Of a DNA stretch of 64,000 bases, positions 1 through 9,806 are shown piece after piece. Origin of the DNA: DATKAS01 sp963733765 (GTDB lineage Bacteria; Actinomycetota; Acidimicrobiia; Acidimicrobiales; DATKAS01); the NCBI GenBank assembly GCA_963733765.1, contig CAVTEI010000003.1, positions 2,604,001-2,668,000 of the forward strand. The letters are read 5' to 3'. The notes beneath the pieces are model-generated. The model saw nothing but the letters and a program-made list of their open reading frames with translations, made no database searches and was not told where the DNA came from. The translations under genes and the position numbers were made by a program. Numbering within the stretch: the stretch's first letter is position 1; each line of letters opens with the position of its first letter.

Positions 1-1250
1 GTCGACGAGGTACTGCGACATGCCCTTCTCCAGCTGTGACGACCGAACCAGCAGCACGACCTTCTTCGCGCAGCGAGCGATGTTCAGGACCGCCTGCCCG
101 GCGGAGTTCGCTCCGCCGACGACATAGACATCCTCGCCTGCGGTCGCCGGTGCGTCGGTCGCGTTCGCCCCGTAGTACACGCCCTTGTTCACGAACTCAC
201 CGAGGCCGGGCGCCTCGAGCCGCTGATACGAAACCCCCGACGCGATGAGGATCGTCCGGGCTTCGATCACGCTCCCGTCGTCGAAGCGAACGGCGCGCAC
301 CGGTCCGCGGGCCTCGAGTCCGACGACCTCGCGGGCGAGCACCATCTCGGCCTTGAACCGCCTGGCCTGCCTGAAGGCTCGCTCGGCAAGGTCGCTCCCA
401 GAGAGCCCGTGCTCGAAGCCGAGGTAGTTCTCGATGCGCGCGCTCTGACCCGCCTGTCCGCCGGGAGCGCTTCCCTCGATGATCACCGTCTGCAGGCCCT
501 CGGACGCGCCGTAGACCGCGCCGGCGAGACCGGCGGGACCGGCGCCGACGATGCACAGGTCGTAGAGCGGCTTGTCGGCGGTGGTGTGGAGATCGAGCGC
601 AGTGGCGAGCTCCCGCGTCGACGGCGCGCGCAACGGCTCGCGATCGGGAAGGAGCACGAGGGGCAGCTCGGCGGCGGCCGTCGCGTTCGCTGCCTCGCAC
701 AGCTTGATGGCCTCCTCGTTGTGATCGACATCGAGCCACTCGTAGTGGATGTGGTTGCGAGCGAGGAAGGTCTTGATCTCATGGCTGCGATCGGACCAGC
801 GGTAGCCGACGACACGAATGCCCCGCTCGGTGTCGGGATGCGACCGCCGCCACGACGTGAGCAGATCGTCGAGCACCGGGTAGAGGCGTTCTTCAGGCGG
901 ATCCCACGGCTTCAGCAGGTAGTGGTGCAGGCCGAGATCGTTGATCGACTTGATCGCCACGTCGGTGTCCGCGTACGCCGTCAGCAGCACAAGCTTCGCA
1001 GTGGCTGCCACCGACCGCGCCCGTCCGAGGAAGGCCATGCCGTCCATCTCGGGCATCTTCTGGTCGGACAGGATCGAGCGCGACCGGTCGGCCTCGAACC
1101 GCGAGCTCATCGAGCGCCCTCGAGCGCGTCATTGCCCGACGCCGCCGACACGACCTGGTATCGCTCGCCGTACTGCTTGCGCAGGTCGCGGGTGATCGAT
1201 TGCAGCACCGCAGGGTCGTCGTCGACCGTGAGAATCGCTGGCTTCGCCAC
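1..1250 (-). CDS. Response regulator fused to thioredoxin-reductase-like flavoprotein (3' partial, frameshifted)
   Basis: The reverse strand reads from GTG at 1250 into a receiver domain (TVDDDP near residue 6, SDQKMPEMDG around the phosphoacceptor Asp, LLTAY, LLKPW). A short linker domain follows, then an FAD/NAD(P)H disulfide-oxidoreductase domain with CIVGAGPAGLAGAVYGA, APGGQAG and a second nucleotide site at VVGGANSAGQA. It runs off the window start. Two +1 shifts, near 1118 and 1073, break the receiver domain; removing one base at each restores a continuous protein. The CxxC pair of true thioredoxin reductases is absent: the equivalent stretch reads GVYYGANATDAP. Proteins of this fusion type are known, but the substrate is not evident. 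A redox enzyme controlled by phosphorelay is inference. Confidence 0.85.
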
Positions 1251-1424
1251 AACACCTCGCTTTCGTGTTCGTCCCGGCCGGCGAGGCTATGCGCGGCACC
1301 TAGGGGTGGCACCTTGGCGCGTCGCGCGAGAACAGCGCTGCTCACCGACTTCGCCGAGCAGGCTTACTGACAAGTTCGCCCATTTCGTCAAATACTTTTC
1401 AGAGGGGAAGAGTGCAATTCGTTC

Positions 1425-1454
1425 TTGACCGGCCGTTCAGGGTGGGCTTACCGT
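1425..1454 (+). promoter_or_regulatory. Probable sigma-A-type promoter
   Basis: TTGACC at 1425-1430 and TACCGT at 1449-1454 are separated by 18 bases, a good actinobacterial vegetative promoter. The predicted start near 1461 lies at the head of the structured RNA, not of a protein gene. The stretch 1251-1424 shows nothing else I can support. Confidence 0.6.
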
Positions 1455-1460
1455 CCGGTA

Positions 1461-1612
1461 GCCGACCTCCATTGGGGGATGGAGCGAGGGAGAGGCGACG
1501 GTGGGGTCGCCTCGACACCGGAAGCTCGGCACTCGAATTGCCAGAGACTGGTGTGGTGGGTATTGACGCCAGGGCGGTCGCCCCAACCGGGCAACCGCCC
1601 TGGTGTTCTTCT
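1461..1612 (+). ncRNA. Candidate structured RNA: small RNA or leader of the galactosidase gene
   Basis: About 150 bases without a credible gene lie between a promoter and a terminator and fold into consecutive perfect hairpins. CTCCAT/ATGGAG pairs 1467-1472 with 1479-1484 (loop TGGGGG). GAGGCGAC/GTCGCCTC pairs 1492-1499 with 1506-1513 (loop GGTGGG). A longer arm pairs 1515-1521 with 1548-1554 around an inner GGCA/TGCC stem. The terminator stem is at 1569-1603. The terminator ends about 30 bases before the ATG at 1644, so this could be an attenuator or riboswitch, or a free small RNA. It matches no RNA family I recognise; the tmRNA, RNase P and SRP signatures are absent. Confidence 0.5.
1569..1612 (+). 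terminator. Rho-independent terminator
   Basis: A perfect 10-base-pair stem, CCAGGGCGGT (1569-1578) with ACCGCCCTGG (1594-1603), encloses a 15-base loop and is followed by the T-rich TGTTCTTCTT. It closes the structured RNA on the forward strand. Confidence 0.7.
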
Positions 1613-1643
1613 TGCGGCGCCGCGCCTCGGGCACGCTGGTCGG

Positions 1644-3075
1644 ATGCAGGAGCTCGTCGTCGCCGACCAACTCACGGTCCCGCCTCCGCGCGAGCTCGGC
1701 CGCTTCTACCGGCACGGTTGGCAGTCGTGGAGTGAGACGCGGTGGCTCGACCCTCACCGTGGTCCCGCGCGGAACCCCATCGAGGAGCGGTGGCCCATGG
1801 TCGACGACCCGGCCTTCGCGGAGTCGGACGTCCACGGAGGCAGCGGCGTCGGAGCGGTCGAGCTCGGCGACGACACGGTGCAGCTTCTCGGCGCGCTCGG
1901 GTTGGGCGCTCGAGTGGAGCTCCGAGATGGCGCGCTGACGGGGAGGTATGAGCGCGACACAGGGCGAGTGGTTCGTCGCCGAGGGCCCGGAGGCCGAGGT
2001 CTTCGCCCGCTATCGCGATCTGCTCGCCGATCGGCTCGGGGCACGCCCCGCCCGTGGCTCGAGGATCTGGTGCAGCTGGTATTCCTTCTACGCCCGCATC
2101 GACGAGCGGCGTCTGACGGATGTGCTCGACGGCCTGCGCGGGTTGCCGTTCGACGTCTTCCAGATCGACGACGGCTGGCAACAGGCCATCGGCGACTGGC
2201 AAGCCAACAATCGCTTCCCGTCCGGCTTGGCCGACCTCGCGTCGAGGAGCCGCGATCACGGACTCGAGCCGGGGTTGTGGATCGCGCCGTTCCTCGCACA
2301 CGCCAACTCCGACCTGTTCGCCTCGAACCGGTCGATGTTCGCCCGCGATGGCGTGGGAGACCCGCTCTTCGCCGGCCGCAACTGGGGCGGGGAGTGCTAC
2401 GCGCTCGACGTGACGCACCCCGCGACGCAGGAGTTCATCAGCGACACGATCTCGGCCGCCGTCGCGCAAGGGTTCACCTACTTGAAGCTCGACTTTCTCT
2501 ACGCCGCCGCGCTCCCCGGGCGCCGCCACGGTGACGTGCCGCGTGAGCAGGCGTATCGCGACGCGATCGAGCTCGTGCGCCGCGCTGCAGGGGACGACGT
2601 GTACCTCCTCGCGTGTGGCGCCCCGATCATCCCGTCGATCGGTGTCTTCGACGGGATCCGAGTCGGACCCGACGTCGCACCGTGGTGGGACATGCCGCTC
2701 GTCACCGAGCATCTGCATGACATCACCGCGCCGGCCACGAGATATGCGATTGCGACGTCGCTGAACCGGCTGTGGCTGCGCCCTGCGATCGAGACCGATC
2801 CCGACGTCGTCTACTTCCGCCGCCAGTACAACCTGCTCGATCGCCGGGCCCGCACAATGCTGCAGGACCTCGCGCGTGTCGCGGGCTTCCGCGCGACGTC
2901 AGATCCGCCGGCGTGGCTCGACGACCGGGAACGAGCGGAGCTGGTCGACTTCTTCTCGGGGACGCCGACGGTGACATCTGCGGGTCACCACCGCTACGAG
3001 ATCGATGGACGCGTTGTCGACTTCTCCAGCGTGGCGGATGCCGAGCCCGACTTCAGATCGTGGACGCGCCGTTAG
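1644..3075 (+). CDS. Alpha-galactosidase-like glycoside hydrolase (GH36/melibiase type), one frameshift
   Basis: The protein starts at ATG 1644 with RFYRHGWQSWSETRW, a typical N-terminal beta-domain signature. It continues with WCSWYSFYARI, FQIDDGWQ (Asp in the substrate site) and YLKLDFLYAA, whose Asp is the expected nucleophile. VGPDVAPWWD carries the second acidic region. A +1 shift near 1960, in a GGG run, separates the first 100 residues from the rest. Removing it gives about 476 residues, short for GH36 but within the compact actinobacterial forms. No signal peptide is visible, so it should act in the cytoplasm on imported galactosides. It heads the sugar locus. Linkage specificity cannot be read from the sequence. 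Confidence 0.82.
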
Positions 3076-3084
3076 GCTCGCCCC

Positions 3085-3558
3085 ATGCTGCTGCACGGGA
3101 TCAACCACGTCGCAACCCTCACCGGCGACAGCGCGCGGCTCCACGCGTTCTACCGGGAAATCTTCGAGGCGAGTGTGGTCAGCGAGACCGACGCGACCGG
3201 CGGCGAGAAGGGGCTCCGCCTCTCCTTCATCGACATCGGTGACGGCACCGTCCTCAACGTGTTCGAGATCGTGGGCAACACCGAGGCTGAGCGTCAGGTG
3301 CCGATGTTCGGTCGGGGGCGCATCGACCACATCGGCTTACGGGCGAAAGATTTCGAGGCCTTCGAGGAGATCCGGCGCCGGTTGATGGCAAGAGGCGCGG
3401 CCGACGACTTCGTCACCGACTTCGGCCCGGACCTCTCCTTGTTCTTCCGCGATCCCGACGGCCTCGAAGGGGAGGTGCTCGTCGACAACCCTGACGGCGT
3501 GCCCGGCCAGTTCAACCCACCCGGCACGCGGGCGGCGCGCTTTCCCGCTCAGCTCTAG
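3085..3558 (+). CDS. VOC-family (glyoxalase/dioxygenase fold) protein
   Basis: The 157-residue protein holds two beta-alpha-beta-beta-beta units. The first begins GINHVATLTGD and the second GRIDHIGLRAKD, ending in FFRDPDGLEGEVLVD. His near residue 7, His in DHIGL and Glu in EGEVLV are in the usual metal-ligand positions, so a metal-dependent lyase, isomerase or dioxygenase is plausible. Nine bases separate it from the galactosidase stop. No substrate can be assigned. Confidence 0.8.
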   Translation: MLLHGINHVATLTGDSARLHAFYREIFEASVVSETDATGGEKGLRLSFIDIGDGTVLNVFEIVGNTEAERQVPMFGRGRIDHIGLRAKDFEAFEEIRRRLMARGAADDFVTDFGPDLSLFFRDPDGLEGEVLVDNPDGVPGQFNPPGTRAARFPAQL

Positions 3559-3584
3559 CGAAGCAGGACCTACTTTTCGAGTCG

Positions 3585-4364
3585 GTGGGGACCAAGGGGA
3601 GGCGCCGCACGCGGATCGTCGTCGGCTCGGGCCTCGCGGTGATCGCTCTGATCGTCGTGGCCGTGATCGGCGTCCGACTGTGGCTGACCGCGGAGCCCGG
3701 CGAGGTCGGTGTCGACGAGACCCTCGACGAGTTCCGGGAGCAAGCCGCGGAAGTCGTGATCGAGACGCCGGTCGACGGGGTGTACGTCTATGACACGTCT
3801 GGCATGGAACAGGTCGACGTGCTCGGCGGCGACTCGCACGAGTACCCCGCCGAGACCGCCATGACCGTGATGACGGAGGGTTGCGGCGTTCGCACCACCT
3901 GGGCGCCGCTCGACGGCCGGTCGGAGACCATGTTGCTGTGCCTGCGGGACGGCGGCGCGGTGCTGCTCGAAAGCACGACCGTGCACTCGTTCTTCCGCCA
4001 GACGCAGGCAACGCGGTACTCGTGTGATCCCAACCTCTGGTGGGTTCCCCCCGAGGGCGTCACCGAGTGGGAGGGACAGTGCACGAGCCCCGACCGCACC
4101 ACCCATCGGGTCGCTCGAGTCGTCTCCACCGACTCGTTCGTCGTCGACTCCGAGACCCGAGACGCGGTCCATGTGCGCTACACGGACACTCTGGCGGGGG
4201 CCTCGACGGGCACGGTGACCGGGGACCTCTGGCTCGACCAGCGCACAGGGCTCGTCCTGCGCGAGCGCATCCGCATCGACTCCCACAACGACACGGTGGT
4301 CGGCGAGGTCGTGTTCATCGAGGAGCTCGAGCTGTCGCTGCGCTCGTTGGAGCCGCTCCGCTGA
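3585..4364 (+). CDS. Hypothetical membrane-anchored extracytoplasmic protein
   Basis: The 259-residue protein begins with basic residues and one hydrophobic segment (about residues 10-32). An acidic, cysteine-containing domain without a recognised motif follows. The single N-terminal anchor and the four Cys (GCGV, LCLR, YSCDP, GQCTSP) suggest a folded domain outside the membrane, perhaps with disulfides. GTG 3585 is chosen because it directly precedes the basic stretch. It lies alone between the VOC gene and the ABC importer, and I do not recognise its family. Confidence 0.7.
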   Translation: MGTKGRRRTRIVVGSGLAVIALIVVAVIGVRLWLTAEPGEVGVDETLDEFREQAAEVVIETPVDGVYVYDTSGMEQVDVLGGDSHEYPAETAMTVMTEGCGVRTTWAPLDGRSETMLLCLRDGGAVLLESTTVHSFFRQTQATRYSCDPNLWWVPPEGVTEWEGQCTSPDRTTHRVARVVSTDSFVVDSETRDAVHVRYTDTLAGASTGTVTGDLWLDQRTGLVLRERIRIDSHNDTVVGEVVFIEELELSLRSLEPLR

Positions 4365-4485
4365 GCAGGTTGTAGGTCCGTGCCGTCACACGATCGACAC
4401 ATCGAGCGACGCACCGCAACGTGACGTTTCGCCTACGGAACGACAAACCGGCGAAGTTCCGCGCGAGACTCTGGCCAATCGGGCG

Positions 4486-5732
<1,247 letters not shown>

Positions 5733-5775
5733 CAGCGAACTATTCGAGTGGTTCAAACCAAGGGAGGAAATGTAA

Positions 5776-7112
5776 ATGAAGTTGCGACGATGGCTGGTGG
5801 TGCTGATGGCACTCACCTTGTTTGCTGCCGCGTGCGGCGATGACGATGGCGGTGACGACGGCGGCTCCGACGCGGCGCGACCAGGTGCGCGCGAGTGAGC
5901 GAGAACACGGGCAACGTGAACTTGTTGAGTGCCGGCCGAGCCGGAAGAGGCGGCGGCCTATCAGGAGATCTTCGACGAGCTGATCAACTCCGAGGTCGAC
6001 TACAACGCGGAGGTCGAGGCGACCGCTTCGTTCGAGGAGCAGTTCCAGATCCGGGCCGAGGGCGGCACGCTCGACGTTGCCGCGGTGCCCCAGCCCGGTG
6101 CCATCCCGAATCTCGTCGACTCAGGCTCTCTGGTGTCGCTCGAGGACCTCGGGTTCGACATCGACGAGCTGAACGAGCAGCTCGGCGAGTCGTTCGTCGC
6201 GCTCGGTGAGTACAACGGCGCGCACTACGGCATCCCGACCAACATCAACCTCAAGAGCATGGTCTGGTACCCGAAGGCTGCGTTCGACGCGGCTGGGCTA
6301 CACCGTGCCCGAGACGTGGGACGACCTGATCGCGCTCAGCGAGCAGATCAAGGCCGACGGCAGCACCCCGTGGTGCGTCGGCTTCGAGAGCGAAGGCGCG
6401 ACGGGCTGGCCGGCGACGGACTGGATGGAAGACATCATGCTCCGCACCGCCGGGCCTGACGTCTACGACGAGTGGGTCGCCCACGAGATCCCGTTCAACG
6501 ACGAGGCCGTCGCCCACGCCGCCGAGGTCTTCGGCGAGGTCATGTTCGCCGACGGCTTCGTGCTCGGCGGCGCGGCGTCGACGCCCGACATCGCGTTCGG
6601 CGATGCCCCCGCGCCCGATGTTCGACGACCCGCCCGGGTGCTGGCTGCACCGCCAGGCGAGCTTCATCAACTCGTTCTTCCCGGAAGGCACCGTCGCGGG
6701 CGAGGACTACGACTGGTTCCCGCTCCCGCCGATCGACCAGGAAGGCACCCTGTACGCCGGTGAGCTGACCGTCGTCGGCACGAACGGCAACCGGCCCGAG
6801 GTCGTCGACTTCCTCAACCGGTTCTTGGGCGAAGAGGTGCAGTGCGCGATGGGCGGGGTCGTCGCCTCGTCACGCATCTCGCCGAACGTCAACGTCGGTC
6901 CCGACTGCTACGCGAACGACATCCTGGCTGACGCCTCGGTGATCCTCACCGATGCCCTCGACGTCAGGAACGGGTCGATTCGACGCGAGCGACCTCATGC
7001 CGGCGGAAGTCGGTTCGGGCAGCTTCTGGACCGGGATGGTCGAGTACATGAAGTCAGGGCCGGACTCCCTGACGGGGTGCTGGACGACATCGAAGGCACC
7101 TGGCCCACCTAG
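5776..7112 (+). CDS. Sugar ABC transporter substrate-binding lipoprotein (AglE-like), frameshifted
   Basis: ATG 5776 follows a strong GGGAGG ribosome site. A lipoprotein signal peptide (MKLRRWLVVLMAL, lipobox LFAAAC, Cys20) is followed by an acidic linker. The mature region resembles alpha-glucoside binding proteins: HYGIPTNINLKSMVWYPKAAF, PETWDDLIAL, FDDPPGCWLHRQASF and a C-terminal EVGSGSFW. Frame changes lie near 5885-5930, 6296, 6606, 6977 and 7070. All but one or two are +1, mostly in G or C runs. The protein should be tethered outside the membrane and capture oligosaccharides for the permeases that follow. Confidence 0.85.
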
Positions 7113-7126
7113 GCGGCGGGTCCGAC

Positions 7127-8271
7127 TTGATTGACGAGCAGATGACCGAAGAGGGGGAGCGGCCCGTCGAGGGCCGTTCCTCCTCCGACACCGAGCGCGG
7201 CTGGTTGGGCGTGGTCGGCGTCATCGCGGCCGTCGTCGCGATCGCCGTCGGCGGCCGTCTGATGTTCGACTTCCTCAAGGACACCGACGCGAACCGCCTG
7301 CTCGTCGTGGTGGTCGCGATCGTGTTGGGCGTCGGGGGAGTGCTCGCCCTCTTCTGGGCGATGGATCGCGCGGTGGACTTGCTGCCGCAGCGATTCCGCG
7401 AGGGTGTGCGCCCCTACGTGTACATCGGTCCCGCGATCGTCATCCTCTCTGTCTTTCTGATCTACCCCGTCATCAACACGATCATCATCAGCCTCAAGGA
7501 CGCGACCGGTCAGGAGTGGGTCGGGCTCGACAACTACGAGTTCGTGTTCACCGACGAGAGCATGCTCCGGTCGATGCGCAACACCGCGCGGCTGGATCAT
7601 CTTCGTGCCCTCTGTTCGCGGTGAGCGTCGGCTTGCTGTTCGCGACGCTCGCCGATCGACTTCGCCACGGTGAGTCGCACGGCGAAGTCACTGATCTTCC
7701 TGCCGATGGCGATCTCGTTCGTCGGCGCGGCGGTCACGTTCCGGCTGATCTACAGCTTCCGCCCTCAGGGCTTCGGCACGAACATCGGGCTGCTCAACTC
7801 GATCATGATCGGCCTCGGCAAGGAACCGGTCGCCGTGGCTGTCCGAGAGACCGTGGAACAACCTCCTCCTGATGGTGATCATGGTCTGGATCCAGACCGG
7901 GTTCGCCATGGTCGTGCTCTCGGCGGCGATCAAGTCGATCCCCGACGAGATCATCGAGGCCGCCCGCATCGACGGCGCGTCCGAATGGCAGGTGTTCCGG
8001 CGGATCATCGTGCCGAGCATCTTCCCCACGATCGTGGTGGTCACCACGTACATGGTGATCAACGCGCTTGAAGGTGTTCGACATCGTCTTCGTGATGGGC
8101 AACCCCGAGGCGAACCAGACCGAGGTCATCGCCGAACGCATGATCCGGTGGTTCTTCCTCAGCAACCACGACGGGCGTGGCGCCGCGATCGCGGTCGTGC
8201 TGTTCATCGCCATCATCCCCGTGATGGTGTGGAACGTCCGGCAGTTCCGTGAGCAAGAGAAGATCCGATGA
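7127..8271 (+). CDS. Sugar ABC transporter permease (MalF/AglF type), frameshifted
   Basis: A TTG start at 7127 gives a cytoplasmic N-terminus, two early hydrophobic segments and YIGPAIVILSVFLIYPV, the usual first core helix of MalF-type permeases. The ATPase-docking EAA loop is present as EIIEAARIDGASEWQVFRRI. Five +1 shifts (near 7592, 7611, 7660, 7838 and 8069) must be removed for about 380 residues; the span length modulo 3 agrees with five. The last codons overlap the next permease start (ATGA at 8268-8271), so the two halves of the channel are translationally coupled. Confidence 0.85.
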
Positions 8272-9244
8272 GCATCGCCGCGCCGCCGACTCCTGCCGCC
8301 GAAGAAGTCCTGCCCGACGCGGGCCAGCCCGGTCCGCGCCAGAAGGAGCTGCCCATCGGCGTCAAGCGAGGCGGCTGGTTCGTGCGCATCGCCATCATCG
8401 TGGTGGTCCTCATCTGGCTCGATCCCGACCATCGGTGTGCTCGTCACCTCGTTCCGTCCTGAGCAGAACGTCGACACCACCGGCTGGTGGACGGTGTTCG
8501 CGCCACCCGTTCCGAGCGGGGGAGTGGACGCTCGACAACTACCGCGACACCCTCGACGCCGATGGCTTCTCGAACGCGCTGCTGAACAGCCTCGCGGTCG
8601 CGATCCCCGCCACGGTCGATCCCGATCACGATCGCGGCGTTCGCGGCGTACGCGTTCTCGTGGATGCAGTTCCGCGGCCGTTACGTGCTGTTCGTGCTCG
8701 TGGTCGGCCTGCTCGTCGTGCCGCTGCAGATGGCGCTGATCCCGATCTTGCGGCTGTACGTCGGCGGCGCCTCGATCGGCGGGCTGCAGGTCTTCCCGGA
8801 TCTCAATCTGAACGGCACGTTCATCGGCATCTGGTTGGCGCACACCGCGTTCGGCCTGCCCCTGGCCGTGTACCTGCTGCGGAACTACATCGGGTCGTTG
8901 CCCTCGTCGATCATCGAGTCGGCTCGCATCGACGGAGCTGACCACTTCACGATCTTCTGGCGGCTCGTGATCCCGTTGTCGGTGCCCGCGATTGCCGCCT
9001 TCGCGATCTTCCAGTTCCTCTGGGTGTGGAACGACCTCCTGATCGCGACCATCTTCCTCGGGAGGCACGGAGCGAGAACCGCGTCGTGACGGTCGCGCTG
9101 ACCGCGCTCGTCGGTTCCCGCGGTGAGAACTGGCATCTGCTGACCTCTGCGGCGTTCATCTCGATGGCGATCCCGTTGGCGATCTTCTTCGCGCTCCAGC
9201 GGTACTTCGTGCGGGGGCTCACTGCGGGCTCGGTGAAGGGATGA
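8268..9244 (+). CDS. Sugar ABC transporter permease (MalG/AglG type), frameshifted
   Basis: This is the partner permease. It starts at ATG 8268, with six predicted membrane segments and the EAA loop SIIESARIDGADHFTIFWRL. FLWVWNDLL and the C-terminal LQRYFVRGLTAGSVKG are hallmarks of MalG-type subunits. Frame corrections are +1 near 8431, 8509 and 8622 and -1 near 9064. Two of the insertions share the context TC-G-ATCCCG. The corrected length is about 325 residues. Confidence 0.85.
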
Positions 9245-9248
9245 CGCC

Positions 9249-9806
9249 GTGAGCCGGGCGGGAATCGAACCGCTCTCGCCCCAGAAGAAGTGGAGGGCGA
9301 TCACCATCGCGACGCTCGTGTTGGTGCCTGCCTACTGGGCGATCCTGATCGGGTTCGTGTCTGCCGGCTCCGAGAGCGACGGGGGAGTCGGCAACCCCGC
9401 GGTCGCGATCGCGTTCGGCCTCATGCTGATCCCGTTCGTGTTCGTCGCCCTCGCGTTCCTCTCCGAGCACCCGATGGCGGCCGGAGCGGTCGTCAAGGCC
9501 ATGGGGCTTTGCTTGGTCGTGGGCATCTGCGCCTCCGCCCTCGCCGGCGACGCGGTGACGGGCATCATCGCCGGGGTCGGTGCCGGCGGCATCGTGGCGC
9601 TGCGCTCCGACGAGCCCCACAGCTGGAAGGCCCGTGCGCTGGGTGTCGCCATCGCCGCTTCGTACACGTTCATCCTCGCCCGCACCGCGGGCGCGATCGT
9701 CCTGCTGCCAGCGCCAATCTTCCCGTTCACGGCCATCGGTGTCGCCGATCACTTCTCCGAGCGGCGGTGGGAGCGGGAGACCGCGGCCTCACGATCGTCT
9801 GGATGA
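9249..9806 (+). CDS. Hypothetical multi-pass membrane protein of the sugar locus
   Basis: The 185-residue protein has about five hydrophobic segments (roughly 19-37, 50-72, 78-97, 102-117 and 130-155) and a basic, acidic tail. The frame is intact despite lying among broken genes. It starts 5 bases after the permease stop, and its own stop overlaps the phosphorylase ATG (ATGA, 9803-9806). That places it inside the transport operon. No motif points to a function; an accessory of the importer is only a guess from position. Confidence 0.7.
   Translation: MSRAGIEPLSPQKKWRAITIATLVLVPAYWAILIGFVSAGSESDGGVGNPAVAIAFGLMLIPFVFVALAFLSEHPMAAGAVVKAMGLCLVVGICASALAGDAVTGIIAGVGAGGIVALRSDEPHSWKARALGVAIAASYTFILARTAGAIVLLPAPIFPFTAIGVADHFSERRWERETAASRSSG

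Noticed and set aside
5895..6209. A separate small gene between the lipoprotein signal peptide and the binding-protein body.
   Set aside because: Its sequence is the out-of-frame reading of the binding protein around two indels.
9250..9285. Reverse-strand sequence resembling a tRNA T-arm (AGCGGTTCGATTCCCGC).
   Set aside because: No matching acceptor 5' strand, D-arm or anticodon arm is found upstream on that strand, and the bases form the start of an intact reading frame.
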